From assembly GCA_035689115.1 (NCBI GenBank), contig DASSMA010000082.1:112845-176844 (forward strand): a stretch of DNA of 64,000 nucleotides, written 5' to 3'. The notes below the pieces were generated by a model. The model was not told the origin of the DNA and did not search any database. It saw only the letters and a program-made list of their open reading frames with translations. Positions 16,758 through 25,591 of the stretch are shown in pieces (the stretch's first letter is position 1; every line of letters begins with the position of its first letter). Origin of the DNA: JAHFUS01 sp035689115 (GTDB taxonomy: Bacteria; Actinomycetota; Acidimicrobiia; Acidimicrobiales; GCA-2861595). Both the position numbers and the translations under genes were made by a program.

Positions 16758-17939
16758 ATGGAGTCAGACGACGCGACCGGCGACGAGGAGGAGCATTCGC
16801 CGCTCCTCCCGCCGGACGACCGGCTGTGGCGCCATCCCTCCGAAGTGGTCGAACACGGCTTCCCGCCCGACATGCGGCGCCGGCGCCGGCGGCCGGTCTC
16901 CCGCTGGGTGGTCGCCGTGACGGCCGGTGCCGCCGGGGCCATCCTGGCGGTCGGTCTGCTGGCCGTGACGGGCAACCTGCGGCACATCCTGCGCGTTCCC
17001 GTCGTGGAGCGCGTCGCCCTGCCCACCGGCACCCTCACCAGTGCCGGCGGGCCGTCGCCGCGCGTGGCCGAGATCGCCCGCCGGCTCTCCCCCGCGGTGG
17101 TCGCCCTGGAGGTGAAGGTCGAGGGCAGCAGCCGGCGGCGAGACGGCGCCGGCGTCGTGTTCCGCAGCGACGGGCACGTGCTCACGAGCCAGGATGCCAT
17201 CGCAGGGGCCACCGACATCGAAGTCGTGATGTCCGACGGCCACCGCGTCGGCGGCCGGGTGGTCGGCGTCGACGAGACGGCCGACGTGGCGGTCGTGAAG
17301 CTCGCCGGGTCGGTGTCGGAGCCGGTGGCGCCCATCGGGTCGGGGGTGCGGCTGGCGGTGGGGCAGGACGTGATGGCCCTCGGGCCGGCGGCGGCCAAGA
17401 AGGAGACGCCCGTGACCCTCGGCGTGGTGGGCGCCCTCGGGGGCCAGGTCGAACGGGAGGGGGCTCCCACCCTCGTCGACCTGATCGAGACCACCGTGCC
17501 GGCCACGGCCGCCCTGCCCGGCGCGCCGCTCGTGGACGGCAGCGGGGCGGTGGTGGGCATCACCACCGGCGTCAGCATCGAGGGGGGCGACGGCGTCGGC
17601 TTCGCCGTCCCGATCGAGTGGGCCAGGGCCGTCGCCGACCAACTGGTCGACACCGGCCAGGTGGTGCGGGCGTGGATGGGCGTGGAGGGCAACGACGGCC
17701 AGGCGGCCGGTGGCGCGGTGATCACCCTCGTCCGCGATGCCAGCCCGGCCGGCGCCGCGGGGCTGGCGGCCGACGACGTGATCACCGCCGTGGACGGGAC
17801 ACCGGTGCAGTCGATGGGCGCCCTGCGGATCCTGCTGCGGGCCCGCCGTCCGGGCGAGGCGGTGCGCCTCACGGTGCGGCGGGGGAAGGCCACCAGGACC
17901 GTCGTCGTCCACCTGGCCGAGCGACCTGCCCAGAACTGA
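16758..17939 (+). CDS. HtrA-like trypsin-fold protein with PDZ, catalytic His and Ser lost
   Basis: A 393-residue protein: acidic N-terminus with DRLWRHPSE (a motif common before the TM in actinobacterial HtrA-type proteins), one TM at ~48-70, a trypsin-like domain at ~100-285 and a C-terminal PDZ at ~290-385 (SPAGAAGLAADDVITAVDGTP). The fold is clear but the triad is not intact. Where HtrA has LTNxHVV this protein has LTSQDAI (Asp146 for His). The catalytic Asp176 is kept in ADVAVV. Where HtrA has GNSGGPLV it has LPGAPLV (Pro254 for Ser). It should be unable to cleave and may bind peptides or act as an adaptor (inference). Divergent from moaE. Confidence 0.88.
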   Translation: MESDDATGDEEEHSPLLPPDDRLWRHPSEVVEHGFPPDMRRRRRRPVSRWVVAVTAGAAGAILAVGLLAVTGNLRHILRVPVVERVALPTGTLTSAGGPSPRVAEIARRLSPAVVALEVKVEGSSRRRDGAGVVFRSDGHVLTSQDAIAGATDIEVVMSDGHRVGGRVVGVDETADVAVVKLAGSVSEPVAPIGSGVRLAVGQDVMALGPAAAKKETPVTLGVVGALGGQVEREGAPTLVDLIETTVPATAALPGAPLVDGSGAVVGITTGVSIEGGDGVGFAVPIEWARAVADQLVDTGQVVRAWMGVEGNDGQAAGGAVITLVRDASPAGAAGLAADDVITAVDGTPVQSMGALRILLRARRPGEAVRLTVRRGKATRTVVVHLAERPAQN

Positions 17940-17974
17940 GACGTGGCCCGTAGAGTGGACCTCGTGACCTGCCG

Positions 17975-19150
17975 GTGAGCGGCTCGGGACCCTTCGGGGG
18001 CGGCGGCAATCCCTTCGAGGGGCTGTTCGGCGAACTGGCCCGCCTGCTGTCCAACCAGGGCCCGGTGAACCTCGAGATCGCCCGCCAGCTGGGCCAGTGG
18101 CTGGCCACGGAGGGCCAGCCCGAGTCCAACCCCGACCCGGTGGAGCGCATCCGCTACGAGGAGCTGGTCCGGGTGGCCGACCTCCACGTGAGCGAGGCCA
18201 CCGGGCTGTCCACGTCGGTCGCCGGCCACCTGCTCACCGTTCGCCCGGTGGGCCGCGCCGAGTGGGCCCGGCGCACGCTCGACGCCTACCAGCCCCTGTT
18301 CGAGGGCCTGGCGGCGTCCCTGGCCACCGCCGACGACGACGAGGACCGCGTCGACCCCGATCCGGAGACCCAGCTGCTGGGCGGTATGAGCAACGTCGTG
18401 GGCCCGCTGCTGCTCGGCATCCAGGCCGGCTCCATGGTCGGCCACCTGGCCCGCCGGGCGCTGAGCGAGTACGAGCTGCCGGTGCCGCGGCCCCCGTCCG
18501 ACGAGCTGGTGATCGTCCCCGCCAACGTCACCGAGTTCGCCGCCGACTGGAGCCTGTCGGCCGACGACGTGCGCCTGTGGCTGTGCCTCGGCGAGATCAC
18601 CCACCACGCCGTGCTCGGCCGCCCGCACGTGCGGGAGCGGCTCGGTGACCTCCTGCGGGCCTACGTGGGCGGCTTCCGGCCCGACCCCCACGCCTTCGAG
18701 GACAAGCTCACCGCCCTCGACCCCACCGATCCCCAGTCGTTCCAGGCGGTGCTGGGCCAGCCCGGCGAGCTGCTGGGCGCCATGGAGACGCCCGAGCAGC
18801 GCGAGCTCCTGGCCCGCATCGAGGCCCTGGTGGTGGCCGTCGAGGGCTATACCGACCACGTGCTCGACACCGTGGGCTCGAAGCTGGTGGGCGGCTACGG
18901 CGCCCTGGTGGAGGCCCTGCGCCGGCGGCGGGCCGAGCGGGGCGAGGGCGAGCGCTTCGTGGCCCGCCTCTTCGGCCTCGACGTCAGCCCCGCCCACTAC
19001 GAGCGGGGCCGCAACTTCGTGAAGGGCGTCGTGGAGCGGGCCGGCGAGGAGGGCCTGGCCCGGCTCTGGAAGTCGGCCCACGAGCTGCCCACGCCGGCCG
19101 AGGTCGACGCTCCCGGCCTCTGGCTGGCCCGCATCGACATCCCCGACTGA
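17975..19150 (+). CDS. DUF2342 / zincin-like protein with altered HExxH
   Basis: A 391-residue protein of the actinobacterial zinc-dependent metalloprotease-like family (DUF2342), often found in F420-producing organisms. It has a Gly-rich N-terminus (GSGPFGGGGNPFEG), then GPVNLEIARQLG, and a core with LLLGIQAGSMVGHLARRALSEYELP and VIVPANVTEFAADW. The family's HExxH site reads LGEITHHAVL here, so the first zinc-ligand His is Gly. A later REGLARLWKS-like C-terminal stretch (EEGLARLWKSAHELP) is also typical. No signal peptide. GTG 17975 is the start; no clear ribosome binding site. It follows the HtrA-like gene by 35 nt and ends just before hairpin copy 2. Activity is doubtful given the substitution. 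Confidence 0.8.
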   Translation: MSGSGPFGGGGNPFEGLFGELARLLSNQGPVNLEIARQLGQWLATEGQPESNPDPVERIRYEELVRVADLHVSEATGLSTSVAGHLLTVRPVGRAEWARRTLDAYQPLFEGLAASLATADDDEDRVDPDPETQLLGGMSNVVGPLLLGIQAGSMVGHLARRALSEYELPVPRPPSDELVIVPANVTEFAADWSLSADDVRLWLCLGEITHHAVLGRPHVRERLGDLLRAYVGGFRPDPHAFEDKLTALDPTDPQSFQAVLGQPGELLGAMETPEQRELLARIEALVVAVEGYTDHVLDTVGSKLVGGYGALVEALRRRRAERGEGERFVARLFGLDVSPAHYERGRNFVKGVVERAGEEGLARLWKSAHELPTPAEVDAPGLWLARIDIPD

Positions 19151-19158
19151 CCGCCGGC

Positions 19159-19211
19159 CCAGTCCCGAGTACATAGGGTGCGGTTTCCGCACCCTATGTA
19201 CTCGGGACTGG
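19159..19211. terminator. Perfect 25-bp palindrome, copy 2
   Basis: Same core as copy 1 (CCCGAGTACATAGGGTGCGG and its complement), extended by CCAGT/ACTGG to 25 bp with loop TTT. It lies between the convergent DUF2342 gene (stop at 19150) and the phosphodiesterase, which ends inside the right arm with ...Pro-Ser-Thr-stop. Probable bidirectional terminator or small palindromic repeat. Confidence 0.75.
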
Positions 19212-19694
19212 CAGGATGCGGCGGCGGGCGACCCCGTCGTCCAGTTCGAGGATCCCATAGGTGTGGTGGGGCTGAGCCCGGCGCTGGGTGGGCGAGCCGG
19301 GGTTGAACAGCACCTGGCCGTCCACCCCCTCCTCGTCCATGGGGATGTGGCTGTGGCCGAACACCACCACGCCGGCGTCGGGGAACCACCGGCGCAGGCG
19401 GCCGGCCCGGCCGGCGGCGGGGCCGCTGTCGTGCACCATGGCCACCCGCACGCCGGCGATGACCTCCAGCCGGCGCTCGGGCAGGGCCGACAGGGCGGGG
19501 TCGTGGTCGTTGTTGCCGAGCACGGCGTGGACCGGCGCCCAGCCCGACAGCTCGTGCAGCAGGTCGGCGGTGACGATGTCGCCGGCGTGCAGCACCACGT
19601 CGGCGCCCTCGAGGGCCCGGTAGACGGCGTCGGGCAGCCGCCCGGGCCGGCCGGGGCGCAGGTGGGTGTCGGCGAGCACGAGGGCGGTGACCAT
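19194..19694 (-). CDS. YfcE/MJ0936-type metallophosphoesterase
   Basis: A 166-residue calcineurin-like phosphoesterase. The metal-binding motifs are all present in order: DTHLRPG (DxH), LHAGDIVT (GD), LGNNDHD (GNxD), MVHDSG (H) and VFGHSHIP (GHxH). Length matches the small YfcE family, phosphodiesterases of unknown physiological substrate acting in the cytoplasm. ATG 19694 is chosen over an in-frame start four codons upstream because the fold begins at once (VTALVLADTH). The last residues ILPVPST come from hairpin copy 2. Divergent from the FtsX permease. Confidence 0.88.
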   Translation of the reverse strand: MVTALVLADTHLRPGRPGRLPDAVYRALEGADVVLHAGDIVTADLLHELSGWAPVHAVLGNNDHDPALSALPERRLEVIAGVRVAMVHDSGPAAGRAGRLRRWFPDAGVVVFGHSHIPMDEEGVDGQVLFNPGSPTQRRAQPHHTYGILELDDGVARRRILPVPST

Positions 19695-19786
19695 CCCGGC
19701 CAGCACAGCACACGCCGTCCGCGGGGGTGGACAACCCCCCGCCCGGCGGTGGGGCGCGCGCCCTCGCCGGGCTCGGGAGCCGGGGC

Positions 19787-19792
19787 GATACT
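19787..19792 (+). promoter_or_regulatory. Putative -10 (GATACT) for a leaderless permease message
   Basis: GATACT resembles a -10 hexamer and lies 6 nt before the GTG at 19799, with no ribosome binding site between. That geometry would give a leaderless transcript, which is common in actinobacteria. No clear -35 is visible. Confidence 0.4.
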
Positions 19793-19798
19793 GGCCTG

Positions 19799-22216
19799 GT
19801 GACCGCCATCCGGGTGTGCGCTCGCACCGACCTCCGCGCCCGCTGGCGGTCCGCCGTCCTGCTCGTGCTGCTCGTCGGCCTGGCCGGCGGGGCGGCCATG
19901 GCGGCGGCGGCCGGCGCCCGGCGCACGACCTCGGCCATCCCCCGGCTCAGCCGCTACGTCCGCGCCGCCGACGCCTACGTCCAGGCCCCGCCTGACGCCC
20001 TCGGCCAGATCGACCGCCTCCCGCAGGTGCAGGACGCTCGCCGCGTGGCGCGCATGCTCCTCGTCCCGGTCGACCGGGCGGACCGGCCGATTCCCGACAA
20101 GGCCGGGAGCACCGTCGCCCTGTGGAGCGAGCGCTGGCCGCAGCGGCACCACGAGATCGTCCTCGCCGGCCGCCTGCCGCACCAGGACCGCGCCGACGAG
20201 GCGGTGGTCAACGAGGAGGCGGCGGCCGCCCTGAAGGCCCGGGTCGGCACCGTGCTGCGGTTCCGGGGGATCGAGCCGGCCCAGCTCGAGCAGGCCATCG
20301 AGGGCGACATCCCCGATCCCAGCGGGCCCATCATGGGCGTCCGGGTGGTGGGCATCGTGCGCAGCCTCGCCGACCTGCACGTCACGCCGGTGGCCCCCGT
20401 CATCTACGCCGGCAACGCCTCCGTGGCCCTGACCAAGGCCTTCTACGAGCGCCACCACGACGACGTGGCGGCGTTCCCCGTCGGCGCCCCCGTCAGCCTG
20501 CGCCACGGAGCGCGGGACGTCCCCGCCCTCACCGCGTCGGTCGCCCGCATCGCCGGGCCCGACTCGTTCGTCGGAGCGGGATCCGACGACATCGTCGTCA
20601 TGCAGCAGGCGCAGCGGGCCGTCTCGGTCGAGGCGCACGCCCTGTGGGCGTTCTCGGCCCTGGCCGCCCTGATCGGCCTGGTGCTCGTGGGCCAGGCCCT
20701 CTCCCGCCTCCTCTGGCTCGCTGCCCAGGACGACGCCACCCTCGCCGCCCTGGGGATGAGCCGCCGGGAGCTGCTGGTGGTCGCCCTCGTGCGCCCGGCA
20801 CTGGTCGCCGCCGGCGGGGCGCTCGTCGCCGTCGTGGTGGCCGTCGCCGTGTCGCCGCTGTTCCCGGTGGGGCTGGCCCGGCGGGCCGAGGTGGACCCCG
20901 GCATCCACCTCGACCGGGCCGCCCTGGCCGTCGGTGGGCTGGCCACCGCCGCACTTGTCTTCCTGTGGTCGCTCGGTCCGGCCTGGGCGAGGAGCGGCGC
21001 CGCAGTGGGCCGGCACAGGGACCGCGGCGGGGCCCGCCGCAGCACCCTCGTCGACACCGCCGTGCGCTGGGGCGCCGGTCCTGCCGCGGTCGCCGGGGTG
21101 AGCCTGGCCGTCCAGCGCGAAGTCAGGAACGCCGGCACGAACCCGGCTCGGGCCGGCTTCTTCCATGCCACCTTCGCGGTCGCCGCGGTCTGTGCGGCGG
21201 CCACCTTCGCGGCGAGCCTCGGCCGCTTCGTGGATGTGCGCAGCCGCCACGGCTGGACCTGGGACGCCGTGGTCGGCAACCCCCATTCCGAGCAGGACGT
21301 CGCCGCCGGGTCCGAGCCGAAGCTGCGGGCCAACCCGGGGGTGGCGGAGTTCTCGGCCCTGGCGGGCGCCGGCGGCGAGGGCGTGGAGATCGGCGGCGTG
21401 CCCGTCCAGGCCATCGGCGTGTCACCCTTGAAGGGACGAACCGGTCCGGCCATCGTCGAGGGGCGCCCTCCCGAGGCACCCGGCGAGATCGCCCTGGGTG
21501 GCAAGGTGCTGCGGACTCTGCACGCCGGTGTGGGCGATCGGGTCAAGGTGGCCGGATCGGCGGGCCGGGGCACGGTCCTCGTGGTGGGACGCACGGTCGT
21601 GGCGCCGGGCATCGTGAACGACCAGATCGACCTCGGCAGCGGCGCCGTGCTCACCCTCGACGGGCTTCGCCGCTTCGTCGATGCGCCGGTGACCCAGTAT
21701 CTCGTCCGGCTCGCCCCCTCCGAGCGGGCGGCGGCCCTCCGGCAGTTGCGGCGGGACTTCCCCAACACGGTCCTCACCGACACGAACTCCGCCGAGGTCG
21801 CCAACCTGGCCCGGGTGCGGACCCTTCCGATGGCACTGGCCGGGATGGTCTCCGTGCTGGCCTGCGCCACCGTCTTCCACGTCCTCGTCAGCTCCGTGCG
21901 CCGGCGCCGGCGCGACCTCGCCGTGCTGAAGACGGTGGGCTTCGACCCCCGCCAGCTGCGCAACGCCGTGCGCTGGCAGTCGCTGCTGCTCGTGGCGGCG
22001 GCCGCGGTGGTGGGGACCCCGCTCGGCGTCGCCGCCGGGCGGGTGGCGTGGGCGGCCGTCGAGCACACCATGGCGGTGGAGTCGCCGCCGGCGGTGCCAC
22101 TGGCCGTCATCGCCGGCGTCTGGGTGACGACGGTGGTCGTGGCCCTCGCCGCCGCCGCCCTCCCCGGTCGCAAGGCGGCCCGCATCCCCGCCGCAGTGGT
22201 GCTACGCGCCGCCTGA
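19799..22216 (+). CDS. FtsX/MacB-type ABC transporter permease (orphan)
   Basis: An 805-residue integral membrane protein with the layout of a fused double FtsX permease: N-terminal TM (~17-40), large extracytoplasmic region, TM block ~290-400, a second N-terminal-like TM near ~465-485, another extracytoplasmic region and a final TM block ~680-800. The cytoplasmic loop ARDDATLAALGMSRRELL-type stretch (QDDATLAALGMSRRELL) and RRRRDLAVLKTVGF are the usual coupling segments to an ATPase. No ATP-binding subunit lies beside it, unlike the pair at the right edge. It probably extrudes lipids or peptides or controls envelope enzymes; the substrate is unknown. Its stop overlaps the convergent MFS gene by 15 nt. 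Confidence 0.87.
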   Translation: MTAIRVCARTDLRARWRSAVLLVLLVGLAGGAAMAAAAGARRTTSAIPRLSRYVRAADAYVQAPPDALGQIDRLPQVQDARRVARMLLVPVDRADRPIPDKAGSTVALWSERWPQRHHEIVLAGRLPHQDRADEAVVNEEAAAALKARVGTVLRFRGIEPAQLEQAIEGDIPDPSGPIMGVRVVGIVRSLADLHVTPVAPVIYAGNASVALTKAFYERHHDDVAAFPVGAPVSLRHGARDVPALTASVARIAGPDSFVGAGSDDIVVMQQAQRAVSVEAHALWAFSALAALIGLVLVGQALSRLLWLAAQDDATLAALGMSRRELLVVALVRPALVAAGGALVAVVVAVAVSPLFPVGLARRAEVDPGIHLDRAALAVGGLATAALVFLWSLGPAWARSGAAVGRHRDRGGARRSTLVDTAVRWGAGPAAVAGVSLAVQREVRNAGTNPARAGFFHATFAVAAVCAAATFAASLGRFVDVRSRHGWTWDAVVGNPHSEQDVAAGSEPKLRANPGVAEFSALAGAGGEGVEIGGVPVQAIGVSPLKGRTGPAIVEGRPPEAPGEIALGGKVLRTLHAGVGDRVKVAGSAGRGTVLVVGRTVVAPGIVNDQIDLGSGAVLTLDGLRRFVDAPVTQYLVRLAPSERAAALRQLRRDFPNTVLTDTNSAEVANLARVRTLPMALAGMVSVLACATVFHVLVSSVRRRRRDLAVLKTVGFDPRQLRNAVRWQSLLLVAAAAVVGTPLGVAAGRVAWAAVEHTMAVESPPAVPLAVIAGVWVTTVVVALAAAALPGRKAARIPAAVVLRAA

Positions 22217-23485
22217 GATCTCCGAATCCTCGGCGGGGTGGCGGGCGAGGACCCGGCGGTTGGCCGACACGCCGGCCAGGTAGGCCGCAGCCGTGGTGGC
22301 CGTGCCGAGGGCGAGCAGGGCGTAGCCGCCGCGGATCGGGAAGGCGACCACCACCGGGAGCAGGGCGCCGGCAACCCAGGCCAGCTGGAACACCGCCTCG
22401 AAGCGGGCGAAGGCCCGGCCCTGGGCGGCGGCCGGCGCGTCGCGCTGGACCAGCGAGTCGAAGGCCAGCTTCCCGGCGCCGGCGCACACCCCGACCATGA
22501 GGGCGGCCACCACCGCCGCCGGTCGGCCTCCCACCCGGACGGCGAACACCATGGCCATGGCCACGGCGGCCAGCGAGCTGGCCAGCAGGTACTCCTCGGC
22601 CACCCGCCGGCGCAGCGGGGGCGCCACCAGCGACGCCACCAGCGTGCCGCCGATGCTGGCGACCAGGACCACGCCGAACACCCACGCCGCCTCGTGCTCG
22701 CGGCGCAGGCCGAAGGCCACGAGGAAGGTGAGGAAGCCCACGGTGGCCCGCAGCACGCCGGTGGCGATGGCGGCCAGGCGCACGCCGGCGTGGCGAAGCT
22801 CGGCGGCGGCCGCCGGCCACGGCGCCGGGCCGTCGGGGTGGACCTGGACGATGCGGAGGGAGGCCACGGCCGCGAGGGCGAACACGACGGCGGCCATGCG
22901 CATCACCCACTCGGCGCCGGCCAGCTTCATCACCGCCACGCCGGGCAGCGCCACCAGCGTTCCCACCACCGCGCCGGCCAGGGCCAGCCGGGCGTTGGCC
23001 CCCACCAGGTCGGCCTCGTCGTCGACGACGGTGGGCACCAGGGAGCTCTTGGCCACCGCGTGGGTCTTCGACAGCACGAGCAGCACGAAGGCCACGGGGA
23101 ACAGCAGCAGGCCGTCGATCCACGTCGCCGCGAACAGGGCGGCCACCGCCCGGCCGGCGGCGGCGGCGAACACCATCAGCTTGCGGCCGCCTCGCACCCG
23201 GTCGATGGCCGGGCCGAGCAGGGGCGCCACCACGGCGAAGGGGGCGATGGTGAGCAGGAGCGACAGGGTGACCCGGCCCCGGGCGGCGGTGGGCGAGATG
23301 CTGAAGAACAGCGAGCCGGCCAGCGCCACGGTGACCAGGCCGTCCCCGGCCAGCGAGAGTGCATGGGTGACGCTCAGCCGCTGGAACGGCGGCATGGTGA
23401 CGCCGTCGGCCGGCACCGGCCGGCGCAGCGGGCGCCAGCCGGTGTCGGTGGCCACGCCGGGCTCCCCGGTCGGCTCGTCCACCAT
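22202..23485 (-). CDS. MFS transporter
   Basis: A 427-residue protein with about 12 hydrophobic segments after a 30-residue polar N-terminus. The loop between TM2 and TM3 carries LLGPAIDRVRGGRK, the MFS motif A variant (G-x3-DR-x-GR[KR]). The central loop is short (VQVHPDGPAPW). The best resemblance is to actinobacterial efflux-type MFS proteins; the substrate cannot be told. ATG 23485 is chosen; an in-frame start three codons upstream is equally possible. The 3' end overlaps the convergent FtsX permease by 15 nt. The 123-residue gene lies 24 nt upstream on the same strand. Confidence 0.87.
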   Translation of the reverse strand: MVDEPTGEPGVATDTGWRPLRRPVPADGVTMPPFQRLSVTHALSLAGDGLVTVALAGSLFFSISPTAARGRVTLSLLLTIAPFAVVAPLLGPAIDRVRGGRKLMVFAAAAGRAVAALFAATWIDGLLLFPVAFVLLVLSKTHAVAKSSLVPTVVDDEADLVGANARLALAGAVVGTLVALPGVAVMKLAGAEWVMRMAAVVFALAAVASLRIVQVHPDGPAPWPAAAAELRHAGVRLAAIATGVLRATVGFLTFLVAFGLRREHEAAWVFGVVLVASIGGTLVASLVAPPLRRRVAEEYLLASSLAAVAMAMVFAVRVGGRPAAVVAALMVGVCAGAGKLAFDSLVQRDAPAAAQGRAFARFEAVFQLAWVAGALLPVVVAFPIRGGYALLALGTATTAAAYLAGVSANRRVLARHPAEDSEISGGA

Positions 23486-23509
23486 CGTGCCCACTGTACG
23501 GCGGCTACC

Positions 23510-23881
23510 TCAGGCCGCCGGGACCTCCTGGGCGACCGGCTCGTCGACGCCGGCGCCGCCCCGCCGGCGCAGCACGACCAGGCCGGCGGCGGCCAGCGCG
23601 ACGTCGACGACGACGAGGACCTGGTGGGTGCTGCGGTCGTCGCAGGGCGTGCCGTCCAGCTTGTAGGGCACGGGTTTGAGCGGCACCGCCGCCTTCTGGG
23701 CGCCGCCGAACACGGGCACGCAACGGAAGCTCGCCGACGGCGGTCCCTTGGTGGGGTCGTAGTCCGCCGGCGGCACCAGCATGGGAACGCTGTCGACGCT
23801 CGGCCGGAACGCCCACCAGGCCATCCCGACGATGTACAGGACGAGGGCGACGACGAGCCGCTTCCGCCAACGCTCTCGCAC
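23510..23881 (-). CDS. Hypothetical two-TM protein (123 aa)
   Basis: A 123-residue protein beginning at GTG 23881. A basic start (RERWRKR) leads into TM1 (~8-24), then a ~60-residue external loop with two cysteines (FRCVPVF and GTPCDD) that could form a disulfide, then TM2 (~87-104) and a short basic-to-acidic tail. I do not recognise the family. It lies between the MFS gene and the htrA operon, on the same strand. Confidence 0.65.
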   Translation of the reverse strand: MRERWRKRLVVALVLYIVGMAWWAFRPSVDSVPMLVPPADYDPTKGPPSASFRCVPVFGGAQKAAVPLKPVPYKLDGTPCDDRSTHQVLVVVDVALAAAGLVVLRRRGGAGVDEPVAQEVPAA

Positions 23882-23919
23882 GGCCCTACGCTACCGCCGG
23901 CCGGCCGGCGCCGGCCGGT

Positions 23920-24231
23920 TCAGCCGGCGTCGTCGTCCTCGGGGATCCCGAGGTCCCACTCCAGCAGCAGGTTCTCCCGCTCGGCGTCACGCGCCACCCG
24001 CTCCCGGTTGCGGCGGAACTGGGGGTCGTGCGGGGGCAGGAGCACCAGGCGGGCCATGGCCCGCTGGCGGAACTCCTCGATGAGCACCCGGTCGCCGTAG
24101 GCCGACTGCACGTCCCAGTGGGGAGCGACGGGGCCCAGGTAGACGATGCGCACGTGGCCGCGCGGGGGCTGTTGGGGCTGCTCGTCGACGCCGCTCGGCA
24201 CAGTGGACACGGCTTCCGACACTATCGGCAC
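23920..24231 (-). CDS. Hypothetical protein coupled to htrA (103 aa)
   Basis: The GTG at 24231 shares its G with the htrA stop (TAGTG), so translation is coupled. The 103-residue product is soluble, with a central conserved-looking block (RIVYLGPVAPHWDVQS, then GDRVLIEEFRQRAMARLVLLPPHDPQFRRNRERV) and an acidic end. No signal peptide, TM or recognised domain. Position after htrA suggests a link to envelope quality control, but that is inference only. Confidence 0.65.
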   Translation of the reverse strand: MPIVSEAVSTVPSGVDEQPQQPPRGHVRIVYLGPVAPHWDVQSAYGDRVLIEEFRQRAMARLVLLPPHDPQFRRNRERVARDAERENLLLEWDLGIPEDDDAG

Positions 24232-25499
24232 TACGAGGGGCGCGTGGCGAGGGTGACCGTCTGGGTGTGCTCCTCGCTCCCCCGCATCCACACCACCTTC
24301 ACCTTGTCGCCCGGCTTGTGCGACTGGACGACGGTCTTGACGTCGTCGGCGGTGGTGATGTCCTGGTTGTCGATCCGGGTGATCACGTCGTCGGCCTGGA
24401 GCTTGGCGGCGGCCGCCGGGGAGTTGGGCCCGACCTCGGTGACGATGGCGCCGGCCTGGGCCTGGTAGCCCTGCAGGGCTCGGATGGCGGGGGTGAGCGT
24501 CTGGGTGTTCACGCCCAGGTAGGCGGTGGGCGCCGCGCTCTGGCCGTTGATGAGGTTCTGGAGCAGCGGCTTGACCGTGTCCATGGCGATGGCGAAGCCG
24601 ATGTTCTGGGCCTCCTGGCCGGCCACCGCCGTGTTCATGCCGATGACCTGGCCGGCGGTGTTCACCAGCGGCCCACCCGAATTGCCGTGGTTGATGGCTG
24701 CGTCGGTCTGGATGAGGTTGGACAGCTGGTCGATGGACCGGTCGAGGGCGGAGATGATGCCCTCGGTGACGGTGGGGCCGCCGGGCAGGGCCAGGGCGTT
24801 GCCGATGGCCACCACGTCGTCGCCCACCCTGACGGTGGCCGAGGTGCCGAGCTCGACCGGCTTGCCGTCGAGCCCGCTGGTGTCCTGGAGGCGGATGACG
24901 GCCACGTCGTTGCCCTGGTCGGCCGCCACCACGGTGGCCTGCCGCGGCGTGCGCTCGCCGAAGAGGGTGACCTCGATCGCCTGGGCGCCGGCCACCACGT
25001 GGGCGTTGGTGAGGATGTTGCCGGCGGTGTCGAGGATCATGCCGGTGCCGGCGCCCTGGAGGGGCGCGATGCCGAGGTCGAAGCCCGGGCCGCCGGTGAA
25101 CGCCGACGTGCGGATGGCCACCACGCCGGGCTGGACCTTGTTGAGGACGTCCTGGATGTTGTTCGGCCTGGCGAGCTGGCCGGAGGTGCCGGAGGCCGTC
25201 GCCGTGGTGCCGGGCGTGCTGGTGGCGGCGCTGTCGCCGGTGCCGGCGTCGCCGGCCACGAGCGACCCGACGGCGCCCCCCACCAGGGCGCCCAGCACGG
25301 CGGCGACGACGGCCACCACGAACCAATTGGGCCCCTTCGCCGCCCGCCCCGGTGCGGGCGGCGTGGGCTGGGCGCGCCCGGGCCGCGACGTGGGCGGCGC
25401 CTCGACGGCGATCTCGACGGGCACCGTGTCGGCGTCCTTCCTGGTGTCGTCGGCGGGCGCTCCCCACGACCACGTGCCGCTCGCCGTGTCGTCGTTCAT
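24231..25499 (-). CDS. htrA: HtrA/DegP-type membrane-anchored serine protease with PDZ
   Basis: A 422-residue S1C protease: disordered Pro/Thr N-terminus, one TM at ~58-80, trypsin-like domain ~115-310 and PDZ ~325-415 (SPAAAAKLQADDVITRIDNQD). The triad is intact: His in ILTNAHVV, Asp in GNDVAVIRL, Ser in GNSGGPLV. It should degrade or hold misfolded proteins outside the membrane. GGAGG lies 6 nt before the ATG. The promoter region is shared with the divergent whiB gene and contains back-to-back ECF -35 sites, consistent with control by the nearby sigma-E-like factor, as in mycobacterial sigE-rseA-htrA-tatB. Contrast with the triad-less paralogue at 16758-17939. Confidence 0.93.
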   Translation of the reverse strand: MNDDTASGTWSWGAPADDTRKDADTVPVEIAVEAPPTSRPGRAQPTPPAPGRAAKGPNWFVVAVVAAVLGALVGGAVGSLVAGDAGTGDSAATSTPGTTATASGTSGQLARPNNIQDVLNKVQPGVVAIRTSAFTGGPGFDLGIAPLQGAGTGMILDTAGNILTNAHVVAGAQAIEVTLFGERTPRQATVVAADQGNDVAVIRLQDTSGLDGKPVELGTSATVRVGDDVVAIGNALALPGGPTVTEGIISALDRSIDQLSNLIQTDAAINHGNSGGPLVNTAGQVIGMNTAVAGQEAQNIGFAIAMDTVKPLLQNLINGQSAAPTAYLGVNTQTLTPAIRALQGYQAQAGAIVTEVGPNSPAAAAKLQADDVITRIDNQDITTADDVKTVVQSHKPGDKVKVVWMRGSEEHTQTVTLATRPS

Positions 25500-25540
25500 G
25501 GTCTGCCTCCGGGTCGCACGCTGCTACGCAATCCACAAGG

Positions 25541-25591
25541 GTAAGCCCCTCCGGAAAGGTTCCGGGAACCAACTGGCATGGGCCCACCGTT
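25541..25591. promoter_or_regulatory. Divergent ECF (sigma-E-type) promoter pair between htrA and whiB
   Basis: The palindrome GGTTCCGGGAACC at 25558-25570 gives a GGAACC -35 on each strand. Rightward, GGGAAC is followed after 18 nt by CGTTG (25588-25592), then the whiB start. Leftward, CGGAAC is followed at the same 18-nt spacing by CCTTG (25540-25536), one base from CGTTG. The rightward site matches the form I know for mycobacterial SigE promoters. Functional use is inference. Confidence 0.7.

Noticed and set aside
16682..21286. Upstream extension of the moaE frame to a 1693-residue protein
   Set aside because: Only the last 158 residues match a family. The rest is antisense to the HtrA-like, DUF2342 and permease genes and shifts in composition with them.
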